DNA from: Thozetella sp. PMI_491
Taxonomy: Eukaryota; Ascomycota; Sordariomycetes; Chaetosphaeriales; Chaetosphaeriaceae
Assembly: GCA_021432635.1 (NCBI GenBank)
Contig: MU270028.1
Location: 730,420 to 794,419 of the forward strand
DNA length: 64,000 nucleotides
Reading direction: 5' to 3'
Below, one piece after another: positions 32,771-45,650 of the stretch. Below the pieces are notes generated by a model. That model had not been told where the DNA came from. It saw only the letters and a list, made by a program, of their open reading frames with translations, and did not search any database. Each line of letters opens with the position of its first letter. Positions within the stretch are counted from its first letter, which is position 1. The position numbers were made by a program, and so were the translations under genes.

Positions 32771-34873
32771 CCACGAGACCCCTGGCGCGTAACCATGCTG
32801 TCGTCGGCACTACCACGTTCCATTGTGCGGGGAGAGGGATGATAGCTAAGACATTTTAGGGCCACGAGAGGCGGGCTCCCACGTCTAAACCGCCGAGCCT
32901 ATAGCTACCAAGCGCGCCTTCCGCTTCAGGTGGGGATCGTCGGCCGGGGGCGATGGCGAGTTCGACCACTGGGGCGGCCGTCTGTCGCCGGACCCTCGCA
33001 TGTGACGCAGATCGGCGAGACTTAGACCCGAGCATCTGTGTTGGCCAACAAAGATTTGACCAGGGTACAGAAGTCTCCCCCGCAGGTTGACTGCGATATT
33101 CGGGCGTAACGTACGAGCTCACCTGGGCGGTATAGCGCGCGAACGCTACGTCAGGCTCCTACTGGTAGAGTGCACAGATCACGGCGGGCTACCATGCCAT
33201 GCAATGGAACCCAAATGCAACTAGGCCCTGGATGAGCAGCACAAAATGCGAAGTACTGGACCTTTGTCATCACAAGGACCCTGTCGCACAAGATTTCTCC
33301 CCGCGCCGCGGCTTTGCAGTTCAAAAGCATGGAGGATAAGCACCCTAAACAGATGGACAGTCGTCGGGCATCGCGCATGCTTACCCCGGCCTACATATAA
33401 CTATCGTTTCTCCCGAGTCTCAACCCTCGTCTGGTATATAGTCAACGGGCAAGGAGGCATGCCCTATGGCCCACCTTCCCCAACCTACCCCGCATTCCAT
33501 TGCCCTTCGCTCCTCGCTTCTTCTGCGGGAGGGAGGGAGTTAGCCCAAGTCGGTACTAGGCGGTAGAAGGATCAAATCCCCGGGCTACGCCCGCCCGCGT
33601 CGGGGGCTCCCGGCGGTATTTCCGCGGGCCGTAGAGCGGATTAACACCCGATCAAGAGGCTTGTATGGCAACCGGGCTCACCCATTCTGCTTCCGGACAA
33701 TGGTACATACTAGTGCGTAGCGATATGGGCAGGGGTTGAGTACCCAAATGGAAATAAAAAGAGCTAAATGTCGCTGCCTGGTTCCCTCCTAGCAGCACGA
33801 CGTTGTCACCACACCTAATTGCTACGTCTTAAAAAATAGATTTATGACTACTAGATCTCCTCGGCCATCCCTTCCAAGGCTTGCCGCTTCTATTCTGTTC
33901 GAACTAACCTAGCAATGGAATAGGCTATTCATGTTGCGCTGGTCATCTTACTGAGGTGTCACGGCCGGCTCTCCGACGCAGTCGTTTAACTAGCAGGTCC
34001 CACAGTAGGAGGCAAGGCAGTGATGAGATTAGCCTGTGAAGCCAATGTAGCAACCTGAGGCTCAGATGGCTTGCAGATTGGGTGTGTCACATCGCGGCAG
34101 TACCATAAGGCACCGTACTTCGGGGACGCGGGTCACGTATTGGACGGGTCGAGACCCGACAATTTTCGGACGATCCGGTCGCACAAAGTAGTACTCGGGG
34201 ACATCTCCGCGAAAAGTACTGAATCTCGGAATATACCACAATAATCATTGTGTAAGGCCTTAATCACCCCACTTTTCAGTTCAGCCCCAACGGTCGCCTT
34301 AATAGGGTACGATTCAAGTTATTCCGAAGAATTAGTATTGAGGCTTTTCAGATCTCGGCTACGGCATGTTCTTTGGGGGCGAATCAGTACCTATATAAAG
34401 AGCAGGTCGTCGACGTCTCGAGGGGTGGGGCAAACAGACTATAAAATGACATCGCCAGATTAGGTGCGCTAAATTGCCCTTTGAATTGTTCTTTGAGGTT
34501 CTAGAGAACAAAGGAAAAACCAAGAGCCTAGGCCTAGTGGATCCAACTTTAATCTTTAAAACATAAAGCGACGAACGATTGTGTGCTCCGCATTTATGAG
34601 GCATAATTAAGTGTGTAGAGTGGCGATATCTCTATCGTGGATATTCAAAGCTGACGTGAATGTACGGCCTGCATTGCTTCTTAAAGGCGGAAGAAATATA
34701 TATATGTATAGTTATACCTGATCACACAGCTCTGTTTATGACTTTTTTCTGCCCTCGTGTTCATCTACACGACTTCTACGAGCGCCTCGATTTCACGACA
34801 TTCGCTCGCAACACTCCGCCTTCCCTCGCAGAAAGAGCTCGAAGCGCAAAGCTACACGTCCCCCCTTCTCACA
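32771..34873. other. 2.1-kb intergenic region
   Basis: This lies between divergent genes (OPT1 and the HsbA-like gene). A GC-rich palindromic patch lies near 33580-33640 (CCCGGGCTACGCCCGCCCGC). I see no protein gene, tRNA or transposon. Confidence 0.4.
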
Positions 34874-35600
34874 ATGAAGTTTAGCCATCTGCTCGCTATG
34901 GCTACTACAGCTATGGCTGCGTCAAAAGGCATATTGTCACGGGAGGTTTTTCCGAGCCTGGCCCTGAGCAGACGGGACGCCGTGTCAGACGTCAACGACA
35001 TGGTTAGGACGCTCAATACCACACTACAGGCTCAAATATACTTGATACGTATGTTTTTAGCGTATTCTCTGCACATTCACGTCGAGAGCTAACTCTCCTT
35101 CGTTAGATGCGAGAATAATCGATATCCAGATGGCAGACACCGCTCAGACAATCGCCACCTTTCAGGGCAAAATCAACCGAAACCTAGACGAAATTTCCCA
35201 GGCAGTTATAACCGCGTATATGCGCTTTTACCTGGGCAAGGATGGCTCCATAGACGTGGGAGCAGAACTCGCAGAAATAACAACCCTCTCTCAGTCCCAG
35301 GCCGACGACATGATCAAATGCATTGCCGATATTGCCAACATTATGCGCGATATAAGCGACGTAATTGCTCTATTAATATCGCGTCTCAGCTCCAGTGTCA
35401 CAGCCGCATTTCTTGACCAAATATCCGACATCAAGTCACAGGTTGTTGTTCTCATTATGCCAATCAGCTCGTTGGTTGTTTCGATTCAAGTTGCCGCCGC
35501 TCACGGAGTAAATACTACCGCCGCCATACCGGCAGTTGGGGACTTTGTTGTTCAAGCACAGGATCTTTTGGGTTCACATTTCTATCTTGGCATTCAATAG
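34874..35600 (+). CDS. small secreted HsbA/cell-wall-mannoprotein-like protein
   Basis: Two exons (34874-35048, 35107-35600) encode about 222 residues. The N-terminus MKFSHLLAMATTAMAASKG is a signal peptide. The mature part is helical and Ala/Ile/Ser-rich, with repeated amphipathic stretches (DVNDMVRTLNTTLQAQI, DMIKCIADIANIMRDISDVI, PISSLVVSIQVAAAHGVNTT). Length, signal peptide and helical content fit the hydrophobic-surface-binding protein A family, which coats hydrophobic surfaces and recruits enzymes. The match is by overall pattern, not by a hard motif. Only one cysteine is present, so it is not a hydrophobin. Confidence 0.6.
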
Positions 35601-36337
35601 CAATGGAGCGATAGTGATAATTCTGCAAATCGATGTTATATGCAGTATTTATGTAATCAAGGATTTATAGACACTCGGCTGGGCCAGCGCAAAGCAAATA
35701 AGCAGATATAGTAATTACAAAACCGCGATCCCCAATTATAAAAAAGATGCCGCGCGAGTTGTTGTCGCTAGCTCTCCCTCCACCAAAGTGGTAGCTCCAG
35801 CCAGTCGGCTATTGTATGCGCTAAATTGGCCGAGAGGCTGGGCGGCGACCAGGGTCATAACAGATCGGCTTTTGACAGAAGTGGGTACTGGATTGCCGGA
35901 TGCGCCAAGGAAGGCTGAGAACCTCCATGGCTTGTCGCCTGGCCCGACGCAGCTGTCAAACAGTACCTGAAGGCGAGCCAGCACACGCATATCGTATGCT
36001 CGGACGAACCAAGTTACGGGAGAAATCAGTCGAATTCCCTTACGAATGTCTTCTGTAGCTCATGTGAACCGAAGACCTTGGCAGGCGAGGCTGCCGAGCA
36101 GTGCACGAGTACCCACTTGCGAGGCTCGAACTAACCACGGTCGTCCAGAGCAGATGCCGTTATCGGCTATTTACTTGCCATGGCCGCTTGAAAGAATCTC
36201 TTTCGCAGCTCCAAGGGGGTATTGATCCTGTCCACGCTTTCGTAGTATCGGAATTGTCGAGAAGTCGCAATTCGTAGCCCGCTTCGGCATCGGAAAGGTC
36301 AATCGCAGCAGATCAGAGACGATCCAGGGTCTCTGCA
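35601..36337. other. intergenic region
   Basis: This lies between the HsbA-like gene and the lactate dehydrogenase gene. No gene or element was recognised. Confidence 0.4.
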
Positions 36338-38711
36338 ATGAGGGCAGCACGCTACCTACCCTCGCCATCTGGCCTCCGAGCTATGCTGCCGCTAGCTCTC
36401 TCCCAGACGGTGAGGACGCCGGCTCGATGCACGCGCATAGCCAATGGACCTCTCTTCGTGGCCGCCATGAGATCCGCCGGGACACTGTCACGCCGCCCCA
36501 GGGTAGAACCAGTATCGCCGAATCACCGGCTGAAGTCTCTCTATGCGCTCACAGCGGGACTGGTAGGTTATTTATATCCGGGAATCTTGATCCCAATGCG
36601 TTCAAGAGCCGCCTGATTGACAAAGGGTCGCAGGTAGCGGCATTGTACTTCGCGTGTGAAGCGCCAAAGCTCCGACTCGACGATGGCCATGCCTCGGAAG
36701 ATGCTAAACACGACATGATCTCATACGAGGAAGTCCAGAGGCATGCTACGGTGGGCAACTGTTGGGTCATTATCAAGGCATGCCAAAGTCATTCGGCACA
36801 CAATCGATATCATGGGTCAATCTAACGAAACATTCCGCTAGGGGTTTGTGTACGATGTGTCGGACTTCCTCGAGTTGCACCCTGGCGGCCGCCAGGCCAT
36901 TCTCTCACATGCAGGAAAGGACGTGAGGTGCGTGCCATAGCCTCCAGGAGTCACGTTTCTCTCTTGTTGTGTTCGCCACTGACGATGCAGTGAGCTATTT
37001 ACCATGCTTCACCCGCCTGATGCGCTTGAGAATCTCATGCCAGAGGCTTGTCTCGGGCCCGTAGACCCTTCTACTCTGCCTCCGCCAGGGGAGGCTGTCA
37101 CAGAGGATGAGTCGGAAGATGGCGCGACGCACACGCTGCCTCAAGTCGAGGATATGCTTCTAATACAGGACTTCGAGACCTGGGCGGAACGAGTACTCAG
37201 CCGTACGGCTTGGGCGTATTACCGGAGCGCAACAGATGAGGAAATGAGTAAGTGCTTCGCAATATCATGACACCGCTCTCGTCTACCTGTATGAGCCGGT
37301 CACTATGTATCTTATAACTGCTGACTTTAGTAGCGTTTCACGAGAACAGGAAGGCTTTCCAGAGATATTTCTTCCGCCCCCGGGTGTTATCAGGCGAGGC
37401 ATCGACGGGCGCTACCGACACGGCCTTTGTGGGGATTCCCACGACCCTGCCTGTGTTCATATCGCCCGCCGCTCTCGCTAAACTAGGACACCCTCTCGGA
37501 GAGATCAACCTGACCAAGGCCGCCGGCGACTACGGCATCGTCCAAGCTGTACGTGTTGATTCCGAGCCACTCGGCCGCGTTCTTCACCATCCTGACTTTC
37601 TGGAAACAGATTTCCGCAAATGCCAGCTGCAGCGTGGACGAGCTGTTTGCAGCGAGAATGGAAGGACAGCACCTGATTTACCAAGTTCGTTCGCTCCAGG
37701 TAGAAGGATAGCATCCTCGCCCTTAGTATCGGCGACTAACAGACCCCGCCCAGCTCTACCTCAACAAGAACCGCTCTGCATCGGAGAAGTTGATACGCAA
37801 AGTGGAGCAGCTTGGGGCCAAGGCCATCATCTTTACAGTCGACATTAGCGGGGACTCGAAAAGGACATTAGACGAACGCTCCAAGTCTCATAGTCGTCCG
37901 CCTATCGAAACTTCCAACGGCACGTCTGCACCCTCTCCGGCGACACCAGTGGCTGTGGGACAATCCATAGCTGGCTACCAGGAACGTAACCTGACTTGGA
38001 AAGACATTCCGTTTATCCGGGTATGTGGTCGGTGGGTGGGAAGCGCGCCAGAGACGCGCGGCCATTCTCCACTTGAAGCTAACTCGTAACCAGCGGAACA
38101 CCAAGCTCCCCATAATCGTCAAAGGGGTGCAGTGTCTTGAAGATGTGCAGCTGTGCGCCGAGCACGGTGTGAACGGGGTCATCATTGTGAGTCCGATCTG
38201 CACCTAGACCTGCGTTTTCTGAAACAGCCATCTCGTTCGACAATAACTAACCACTGTTGCTACCACAGTCAAACCACGGCGGTCGCCAGGCAGACTACGC
38301 GCCAGCGCCTATTGATGTCCTGTACGAGATTCGGTGCCTGAGGCCCGACCTGTTCGACAAAATCGATATCATGATCGACGGCGGTGTGCGCTCCGGGGCC
38401 GACGTGGTGAAAGCCCTCGCGCTGGGCGCCAAGGCGGTCGGCCTCGGGCGGCCGTTCCTCTACGCGAACGGAACGCATGGCCAAGACGGGGTCCGGCGCG
38501 TGCTCGAGAGTAAGCATCCCGAGCGGATTACCATGCATCTGCAAAGCGCTCCTGACTAACTTCCCTTATAGTCCTCCATGAAGAGATTGTCAATACCATG
38601 CGGAATATCGGCGCAGCGAAGATCGACGAGCTCCGGCCTGAGATGGTTGGCCCTGCTGGACCGTGGGTTGGGACCAACAGACCGCCATACATGACCGTGC
38701 CGCGCATGTGA
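36338..38711 (+). CDS. L-lactate dehydrogenase (flavocytochrome b2)
   Basis: Ten exons are proposed: 36338-36562, 36634-36777, 36842-36927, 36991-37247, 37331-37548, 37610-37684, 37754-38020, 38094-38186, 38269-38509 and 38572-38711. The protein starts with a basic mitochondrial presequence (MRAARYLPSPSGLRAM) and, after splicing, a transmembrane sorting helix SLYALTAGLVAALYFAC. The cytochrome b5 domain has both heme histidines (LELHPGGRQ and TMLHPPDAL). The FMN-dependent alpha-hydroxy-acid dehydrogenase domain has KAFQRYFFRPRV, FISPAALAKLGHPLGE, NASCSVDEL, the lysine of IIVKGVQ, the catalytic SNHGGRQ and the FMN phosphate site IDGGVRSGADV. It should oxidise L-lactate to pyruvate in the intermembrane space, passing electrons to cytochrome c. 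The second intron needs a GC donor (AAG|GCATGC). Confidence 0.93.
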
Positions 38712-39335
38712 TGTGACGCTGTCCCAACAAGCGTCCAGCGTACCTGATTTCCTTCATGTTTGTTCTAGAGATAACGGCGATGCCGACGCAGGTAGAAAAC
38801 TAGACTAGACGGCGGCCGCAAGATAGAGGGATGGGGAATGGATTGTCTTTGTTCAGACGCACCAGCTGCTTGACACGGGCGGCGGCAGATTCGGACGCTG
38901 TCAGCCTCAAAATGGGTGGTCAGCAGGGCACGGGAGGGTATCTCGCGTTTGTTGGTCCACGGAACAGCACGACGGCAGCGGATACTAGTGGCGGTTGCAT
39001 ATGCCGGTGGCATGAATAGACAACCAACACTCACTTGGTGGCGTATTGCATATGTCGATGGGCCGTAGCTGCCGGCTTAGGGGCTTTCTGTCTAATGTGC
39101 GCCTGGCCTTATACTCTGGCCTCGTATGACGCTCCGGTCTCGCATAATGCAAGGATCGTGAGGCAAACGTACGATGCCCATGGGACGATGGGACGGCTTC
39201 AGCGACCTAAAATCCTTTCCTTGTTTTTGCGGTGTCAGGAGAGCAAAGGGCTGCGGCCGTCGTGTCACTGAGTTACTAGGTTTTGGAAACGTAGATGAAC
39301 TGAGAACGGGCCTATAGGCCTTGAATTAAAACTAC
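38712..39335. other. intergenic region
   Basis: This is a convergent gap between the lactate dehydrogenase and OPT gene 2. Nothing was recognised beyond 3' flanks. Confidence 0.4.
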
Positions 39336-41837
39336 CTATGATTTACAGTAATCTGGATTGACACCGGATGGATTCCCCCACCATGTTGGGAATGGTGTCT
39401 CCTGCCCGCTCGCACCAAAAACAGCAAATGACAGGATGAAAATGATGATCTGCGCGCCTCCGTCCAGCGCCGCGCCGATCAGGTAGTTGTACTTGTTGTA
39501 GATGCCGGGCATACGCCGCCGCAGATACACCTGCGAAAAAACGCCCACGGCGATGGACGACCAGATCCACGACGTGTTCCCGTAGTATACGGTGCCCGCG
39601 TACGAGCAGATGATGGCCGTGTTGATGGGCCACTTGCGCAGCGAGGGGAACGCCTTGACGATGCCCCAGTGGATCATGGGGATGAAGATGCCGAACACGA
39701 TGCCGAGCGGCACGAGCAGGTAGCGCTCGGTAGAGCCGTACATCTGCTTTGCCAGGGCCCACGAGATGGCCTGCGAGTTCAAGCTCTGCATCAGCGAGCC
39801 GCTCCAGACGTTGGTTCCCTGCGAGTCTAGGAGAATGTCACGCTGGCTGGTCACGATGGAGGTCATGACAATGTAGTTCAGGCCAGCGCCGAGGAGGGTA
39901 CCGTAAATCTGGGTAGCGAACATGACGCGGTGGGGCACCTTGGTGTACTGGCCGACCTTCAGCCAGCAGCCCAGGTTCACGGCGAGGAGGATGACCTGGT
40001 GTGACCAGCTGGCGAAGTAGAGGTTGGCCAGCGGGCGACCGGGGTGGAGAGCACCCGCCATCATCTTGGAGATGGCCGTGGTAGAGACACCGTTTCCATA
40101 CATGCCGAAGAGGATGCAGGAGAAGGGGGCGATGATGGCACCCAGGATGAGGGCGATGATGTAGCCCCAGACGGGCAGCGTCGTCTCGCCCTTGATGTTG
40201 ACGACCAGGCCGGCGATGAAGCAAAGGCCGAACAGGACCAAGTACCACCAGGTCGGCACCTCCTTGTACTTGAGCATGGCCCGATAGTGCGGGTCTGGCT
40301 GGGTCCGCGCTCGGGCCTGCTTCCAAGCGAGAACCATGTCCTTGCCGTAGAAGAGTATGATGTGGCTGATCAAGGCGCCCATGGCCAGGTTCATGGTGAA
40401 GTAGCCCCAGATGGCACTGGCCGTCATGTAGGGCAGGCCAACGGCGCTCAGCTTAGCGTTGTCGATGCTGCCCTCGCTGTTCATGATCGACTTGGGCGTG
40501 AACTTTGTGCCGTTGGCCAAGAACATAGAGGTCGACATGAAGGGGAAGCTCTTGGCATTCCAGGCGTTGCTGTAATACAGGCCAAGCACAGCGATGTACC
40601 AAATGCCGTAGCCGATCCACGAGTTCATCTGCTGCTTGAGCGGCAGCGACATGTACGTGCTCTGGATGTACTGCCAGTCGAGCGAGAAGTTGAGCAGGCC
40701 CAGGCCCTCGTTGGACGAGGCACCGCCAAAGATCTTGGTGAAGACGCTGCGTGTAGCAGACGGAGCGTTCATGGACGCTAGGCAGAAGACGGAGATGCCG
40801 CCCAGCCAGGGGAATGCGTAGGCAGGAAAGATCTCCCAGACGGCGGCAATGACCAGCGCCCAGCCGAACTTGATCAGGCGGCTGCGGTTCTTGCGCCGGT
40901 CAAAGTGCAGGTTCTGGTAGAGCACGATCTGCGGGAGGGTGGACCAGTATACCATCTCGGAGGGGTACACGATGAGCGGCCGAAGCAGGCCGGCGAACAC
41001 GAAGCCGCATAGCGAGATGGAGAAGGTGCCCAGGACGGCCGTGGTGGCCGAAACGGTGGTGTTGTAGAATAGACGCTCTACGGCGTAGATCTCAACACCT
41101 GAGAGGCCGTTGTTGCCAGATGAGGCAATGAGCGAGGCCACAACGTGCTCCTTGATACCGAAAGGCTGGCCAAAGTTGAGGAATCGCAGCGTGGCCTGCA
41201 GCCACTTGCCCGGTACACGCTCCGGCTTGGGCGTCAAAAGGGCCCATGCTTCGCCCAGGATGAACACCAGGACTGCCAGATATGTGAGCCAAGAGAAAAA
41301 CGAGGGTTAAAAGGCTTGCAGGGGAGGGTAGGACGCACGCTGGATGAAGATCAGCGAGACCTGCATCTGTGTGGGCTTAAAAACGTAAAGCATCGTCACC
41401 ACGCTGGCAAAAGCGGTGAGAATGGTGCCCAGGAAGATGGACCGGAAGGTCAAGGCGGGGTCCCCGTCGTCCCGGGTCGACACCAGGAAGCGGGACACGT
41501 CGACTCCTGTGTAACATGTCAGCAAGGTCCGGCGCGGACAGCAGACGCATCGGCATCGGCCGTGGCGGCGACGGCGGCGGGCGTACCATTCCGGATGACG
41601 GCGTGGCCTTTGACGTATTCGGCATCATCCTCGGGCTGGGAGTCCCCGAGACTGGCCTTTTCCGACGCTCGGACCGAGCTGCTCGTCGTGGTGTCGGTAA
41701 CGGCCGTGTTGGGCGAGCCGGGTGCCTCGGTCACCACGACGGCCGTGTGGCGAGCGTCCTTCTCGTTGACATCGTCCTTGATGTCCCTCGGGCCCGACCC
41801 CGACGATCCTTCGACAGAGCCGACAGAGAGTGCCATT
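39336..41837 (-). CDS. oligopeptide transporter (OPT family) 2
   Basis: Three exons (41837-41587, 41506-41339, 41272-39336) encode about 785 residues. The start MALSVGSVEGSSGSG is chosen because the longer frame upstream begins with TTG. An acidic, Ser/Thr-rich N-terminus leads to DGDPALTFRSIFLGTILTAF, the OPT entry motif and first helix. Later landmarks are FILGEAWALLTP, WLQATLRFLNFGQPFGIKEH, FVFAGLLRPLIVYPSEMVYW, NEGLGLLNFSLDWQYI, YKEVPTWWYLVLFGLCFIAG and a C-terminal TPFPTWWGNPSGVNPDYC. It is only a distant paralogue of OPT gene 1, belonging to a different OPT branch. Substrate is unknown; peptides or glutathione-like compounds are typical. It is convergent with the lactate dehydrogenase. 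Confidence 0.92.
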
Positions 41838-43777
41838 ACGAAGGTGACACGCGGAGTGGAAAGGAGCGACAAAAGGGCGAAGAACAGAGCATGCTAATCC
41901 ATGCTGTGTTAAGGATGGGGGAGCGGCTGGCAGAAAAAGGGGACCGCGGGTCAGGCTGACCTTATTTTTTTTTTTTCGTCCTCTCTGGCTCCTCCCACTT
42001 CTCTGGGCTGCGCTTACCCACAATTGACGGCGTAGGTACGCAAACGTGCGGTGGAAATGGGCCACGCAAAATGGTTGTATGGGGCTCGGATGCTACGCTG
42101 GAGCCAATTGGCCGGATCTGGGGCTCCCCTGGGCTCCCCTGCTTGGCCTTGCCTGGGAAGGATCAGCCAGTGGCGCTAGCTGAGCCCATGGGTGCAGGGA
42201 AGCGCAGAGAAGGTGCAGGGAAGCGCAGGGATGACTCATGCATGCTCCTGGCTCCTTGTGGACGAGACGGTCGGGGCTTGAGCAGGATATTACAGGAGGA
42301 TATTACGCCTCTTCCAGCACCTGCAGCCCCAGGCGTCCAGCACACGCCAGCTCACGCCGGCACCCACCGGCACCGGCACACACCAACAGCCCCAAAAGCC
42401 GCCTCTCAGCTGCTTTAGGAGCACGCTCTTAGCCCTTTTGGACATCCATGCCCGTGAGGCCCATGGAAGCAAACTTGCACATTTGCGATGCCGCTGCAGC
42501 TTTGGGACTAGGTGGCGGTCCTCCCCCCCCTTCGGCGTGCATAGATATTTACATATTCCAAGCCATATCGATTCGCACTAACCAAGCTGGCGAAAAATAG
42601 GCGAGATAGGCGAGGAGAGGAATAATTATTGCTATCTGGTCCCCTTCTCCCCCTACCCCCCCTGTTTGGCGGTATTGGCTCAATTGGCTTTGCCGACGCG
42701 TCCCGACTTCGACTAGTAATCTGTAAGTATTATTTTTAATCCCCTCCCCCCCCCTTCCCAAGCTTTTTAACCCCTCCACAGGCCCTAAAAGCTCCAAGGG
42801 GGCGTCGGCCCTGAAGCACTAGTCGCCGGAGGCTTGGGAGATACGATTGGTGGGAGATGGAAGGAGAGCCGGACCGGCGACGCTTTCCCCAGCTCCGACG
42901 CACAATTGCGCACTTTGGGGGGCACCAGCCCGACCTTCATGTCGTCTAGAGCTGGGCGGTCCCCACAGCTCCCGCAAAGCCACGCTGAGTGGAACCTCGC
43001 CAATGGCGGGACAACCGTTGGCCGTTGGCGCCAAGGTGATTCCAAAATCGCCCAGCCAAGTCAAGTCAGTGATCCTTTGTATGCATCGTCCCGCCCGCCA
43101 ACCACTCCTTCTTGAATTATTTTTTCCCCCCCCTCCCCCGCTCCTTTCCTGTCAGTGCCTGGTGGGGAGGAGATCGCCCGTCAGTGGTACCCGACCGGAT
43201 GGTTCTAATGGGGTCACACTGGGAGCCTCCACGGAAAACGAGGAGGGGGACAAGGTTTCCCTGGACTCCGCACTCGCGTACGCTCGGCCGCAGCTAAGGC
43301 GAAAGCAGGCAGCGCTTGGGTGCTAAAAGCATGAAGACGCAATTTGCTAGAGGGGGCACGAGGGGCTCGCCTGCTGGGTGGCACTAGCTCCCGAGCGAGT
43401 GCACAAAACTCCCCCTGGTCTGCCCGGCTGACTGTGCCGCACAAATTGGAGGGGCGCGCAGGTGTAAGCCCAATAGTGAACTCCTCCATGGGGCCACCGG
43501 TTCGGACGAAGAGGGTGTGGGGAGCCGCTCGCACCGCTGTCCAATCGAGACGCCACGGCGGTGAATACGCCGGGCTGGGGAGGATCGGAAGCACGGGGCG
43601 GCCTAGGCGAGGCCAGCTTCGGCGGTGATTGGCGTGGAAAAGCAAACAATGGCACCGCGAACTGCATCTCGTTCCTTTTTATTGTGCGACCTGTGGCGCC
43701 CATCACACGTCGGTTCCATTGGCGGCCGAGACACACCCACCACCTAACCTGCCTATCACGAATCGCCAAAGTTCGTC
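41838..43777. other. 1.9-kb divergent intergenic region
   Basis: This lies between OPT gene 2 (minus) and the P450 (plus). It contains several polypyrimidine runs (for example near 42515, 42747 and 43123) and GCAGGGAAGCGCAG, repeated twice at 42195-42231. I see no gene. Confidence 0.45.
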
Positions 43778-45650
43778 ATGGCGTCGTCGAGGCTGTCCGA
43801 TCTCGTCGGGCTGGCGACGGAACATGCCGCCGTGCTGCTGCCGCTAGGACTGCTATCGGCCATCCTTCTGTTGGTCGTCTCGGGCCGGCCAGGCCGCGAC
43901 GAGCCGCCGGCCTTGAAGGAGGCTGTTCCGTTCTTTAGCAACGTCTACCAGTACACGACGGATCTCCAGTCCTTCACTACGCGAGCGAGGCAAGTCGAGA
44001 CCCACCCCGGAGCACACCCACCCCCCAAGCAAGGCCCGCAACGCCGACTAACCTAACCCACCCCCCGTGCCAGGCGGCAGATCCAGGCGTCCAGCCACGA
44101 CATCCTGCAGTTCTTTCTCGGGCCCGTGCGCGTATACTTCGTGAGGGGCGGCAAGAATGTCGAGGCCATGTTCCGCAAGTCGGCCGCCATCAACGGCGAC
44201 CGCTTCACGTTGATGGCCTTTGAGAAGCTGGACGGCTGCGCCGCTGCTGACGTCAAGAAGATCCGCGACGACAAGTCCGGCCGGCTGCCCAAGCCGGCCC
44301 CGGGCTGGGAGGATGTGCCGGTGCACCGGCGCTTCTGGGCCCCCATGCACGAGATCAACCACAGCACCCTGATCCGCACGGAGGCCTCGGTGCATCTGGC
44401 CAAGGTCTACGACAAGCAGTTCACCGCCGCCCTCGACGCCCAGCCGCTCGGGGACTGGACCACACTGGGGCTGTACGCGTTCCTCAAGAACGACATGGGC
44501 AGGAGCGCATGCGTCACCATGGTGGGCTCGCGGTGCCTCGAGCTCGAGCCCGGGTACCTCGAAAAGTTCTGGGAGTTCGACAATATCGCCTTCCAGTGCG
44601 TCTTCGGCAAGCCCAGCTGGCTGGACCCGCGCCCCACACGGATCCGCGACGAGTTCAACCGCATGGGCCAGGGTATCCTAAACCAGACGCTGAAAGATTA
44701 CGACTGGGACGGGCCCGCCATGCAATTGGAGTGGGAGCCGACTCTCGGATCCCGTTACATTCGCTCGCTACTGAAGCTTTCCCGTGACCACGGCTTCTCT
44801 GTGCAGTCGATGGCCGGCATGTATGGAGGGGTGGTGTTCGGGTGAGTCTGCCTCACAGCCACGCCCCCCCCGGCGCCCGTCAAGTTGGCTAACCCACAAT
44901 GCTAATGCCAGTGTGAATTCCAACGCCATCCCCATCACTGCCTGGGCCATGTATGAAATAATCAGAGACCCGAGTCTTTACCGAGCCGTGCGCGCCGAGG
45001 CCCAGAGCGCCATGCACATCGATCCCGAGACCGGCAAGAAGGCCTTTCAGCTCGAGAAGCTGATGGCCATGCCGCTCCTACAGTCCATCTACACCGAGGC
45101 CCTGCGCCTGAACGTCTGCGTCAACGTCACGCGCGAGGTGGTCGAGCCGACCGAGCTGAACGGCTACAAGCTGAGGAAGGGCGCGCTCCTGCAGGCCCCG
45201 ACCGTGCTGCCCCACTTCGACGACCAGATTTGGGGCAAGGAGGGCCACAAGGCGTCCGAGTTCTGGGCCGAGAGACACGTCAAGGAGGTGAATAAGGTGG
45301 ACGAGGCGACCGGCAAGACCACCACGGTGAAAGAGTTTGCCCTCGCGGCCCGGCCCAGCGAATTCTTCCCCTACGGTACGCTGCGCGAATCCTCATAAAG
45401 TTGTTCTCGAATGCTGACGCAAATACCAGGAGGCGGTCTTTCCATCTGCGCAGGGCGCTTCTTCGCCAAGCGCGAGATCCTCTTGACCATTGCCATGCTG
45501 GTGACACGCTTCGACATGGAGTTTGTCGAGTGGACGAAGCATGATGGCTCATCGTCCGATAGAGCCCCGCTCCCCGACCCGAAGTACTTTGGCGCTGCCG
45601 CGGTGCCTCCAGACCGGGACATGAAGGTCCGGTGGAAGCGGATTTGGTAA
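43778..45650 (+). CDS. cytochrome P450 (CYP7/CYP8-like architecture)
   Basis: Four exons (43778-43989, 44074-44841, 44912-45375, 45430-45650) give about 554 residues. An N-terminal membrane anchor (AAVLLPLGLLSAILLLVV) targets the ER. Conserved P450 parts are the K-helix TEALRL (ExxR), the PERF-like region FWAERHV and the heme loop FFPYGGGLSICAGRFFAK (FxxGxxxCxG) with the axial cysteine. The I-helix reads YGGVVFGVNSNAIPITAW: the normal acid/Thr pair (A/G-G-x-D/E-T) is replaced by Asn-Ser-Asn. That is typical of the CYP7/CYP8 type and of rearranging or sterol-acting P450s, so simple mono-oxygenation is not assured. The first intron requires a GC donor with a perfect consensus (GAG|GCAAGT). The substrate is unknown. 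Confidence 0.92.

Noticed and set aside
34874-35600. Hydrophobin
   Set aside because: The eight-cysteine pattern is absent; only one cysteine is found.
40044-40781. Plus-strand open frame of 245 codons
   Set aside because: It is antisense to OPT gene 2 with the same shadow composition.
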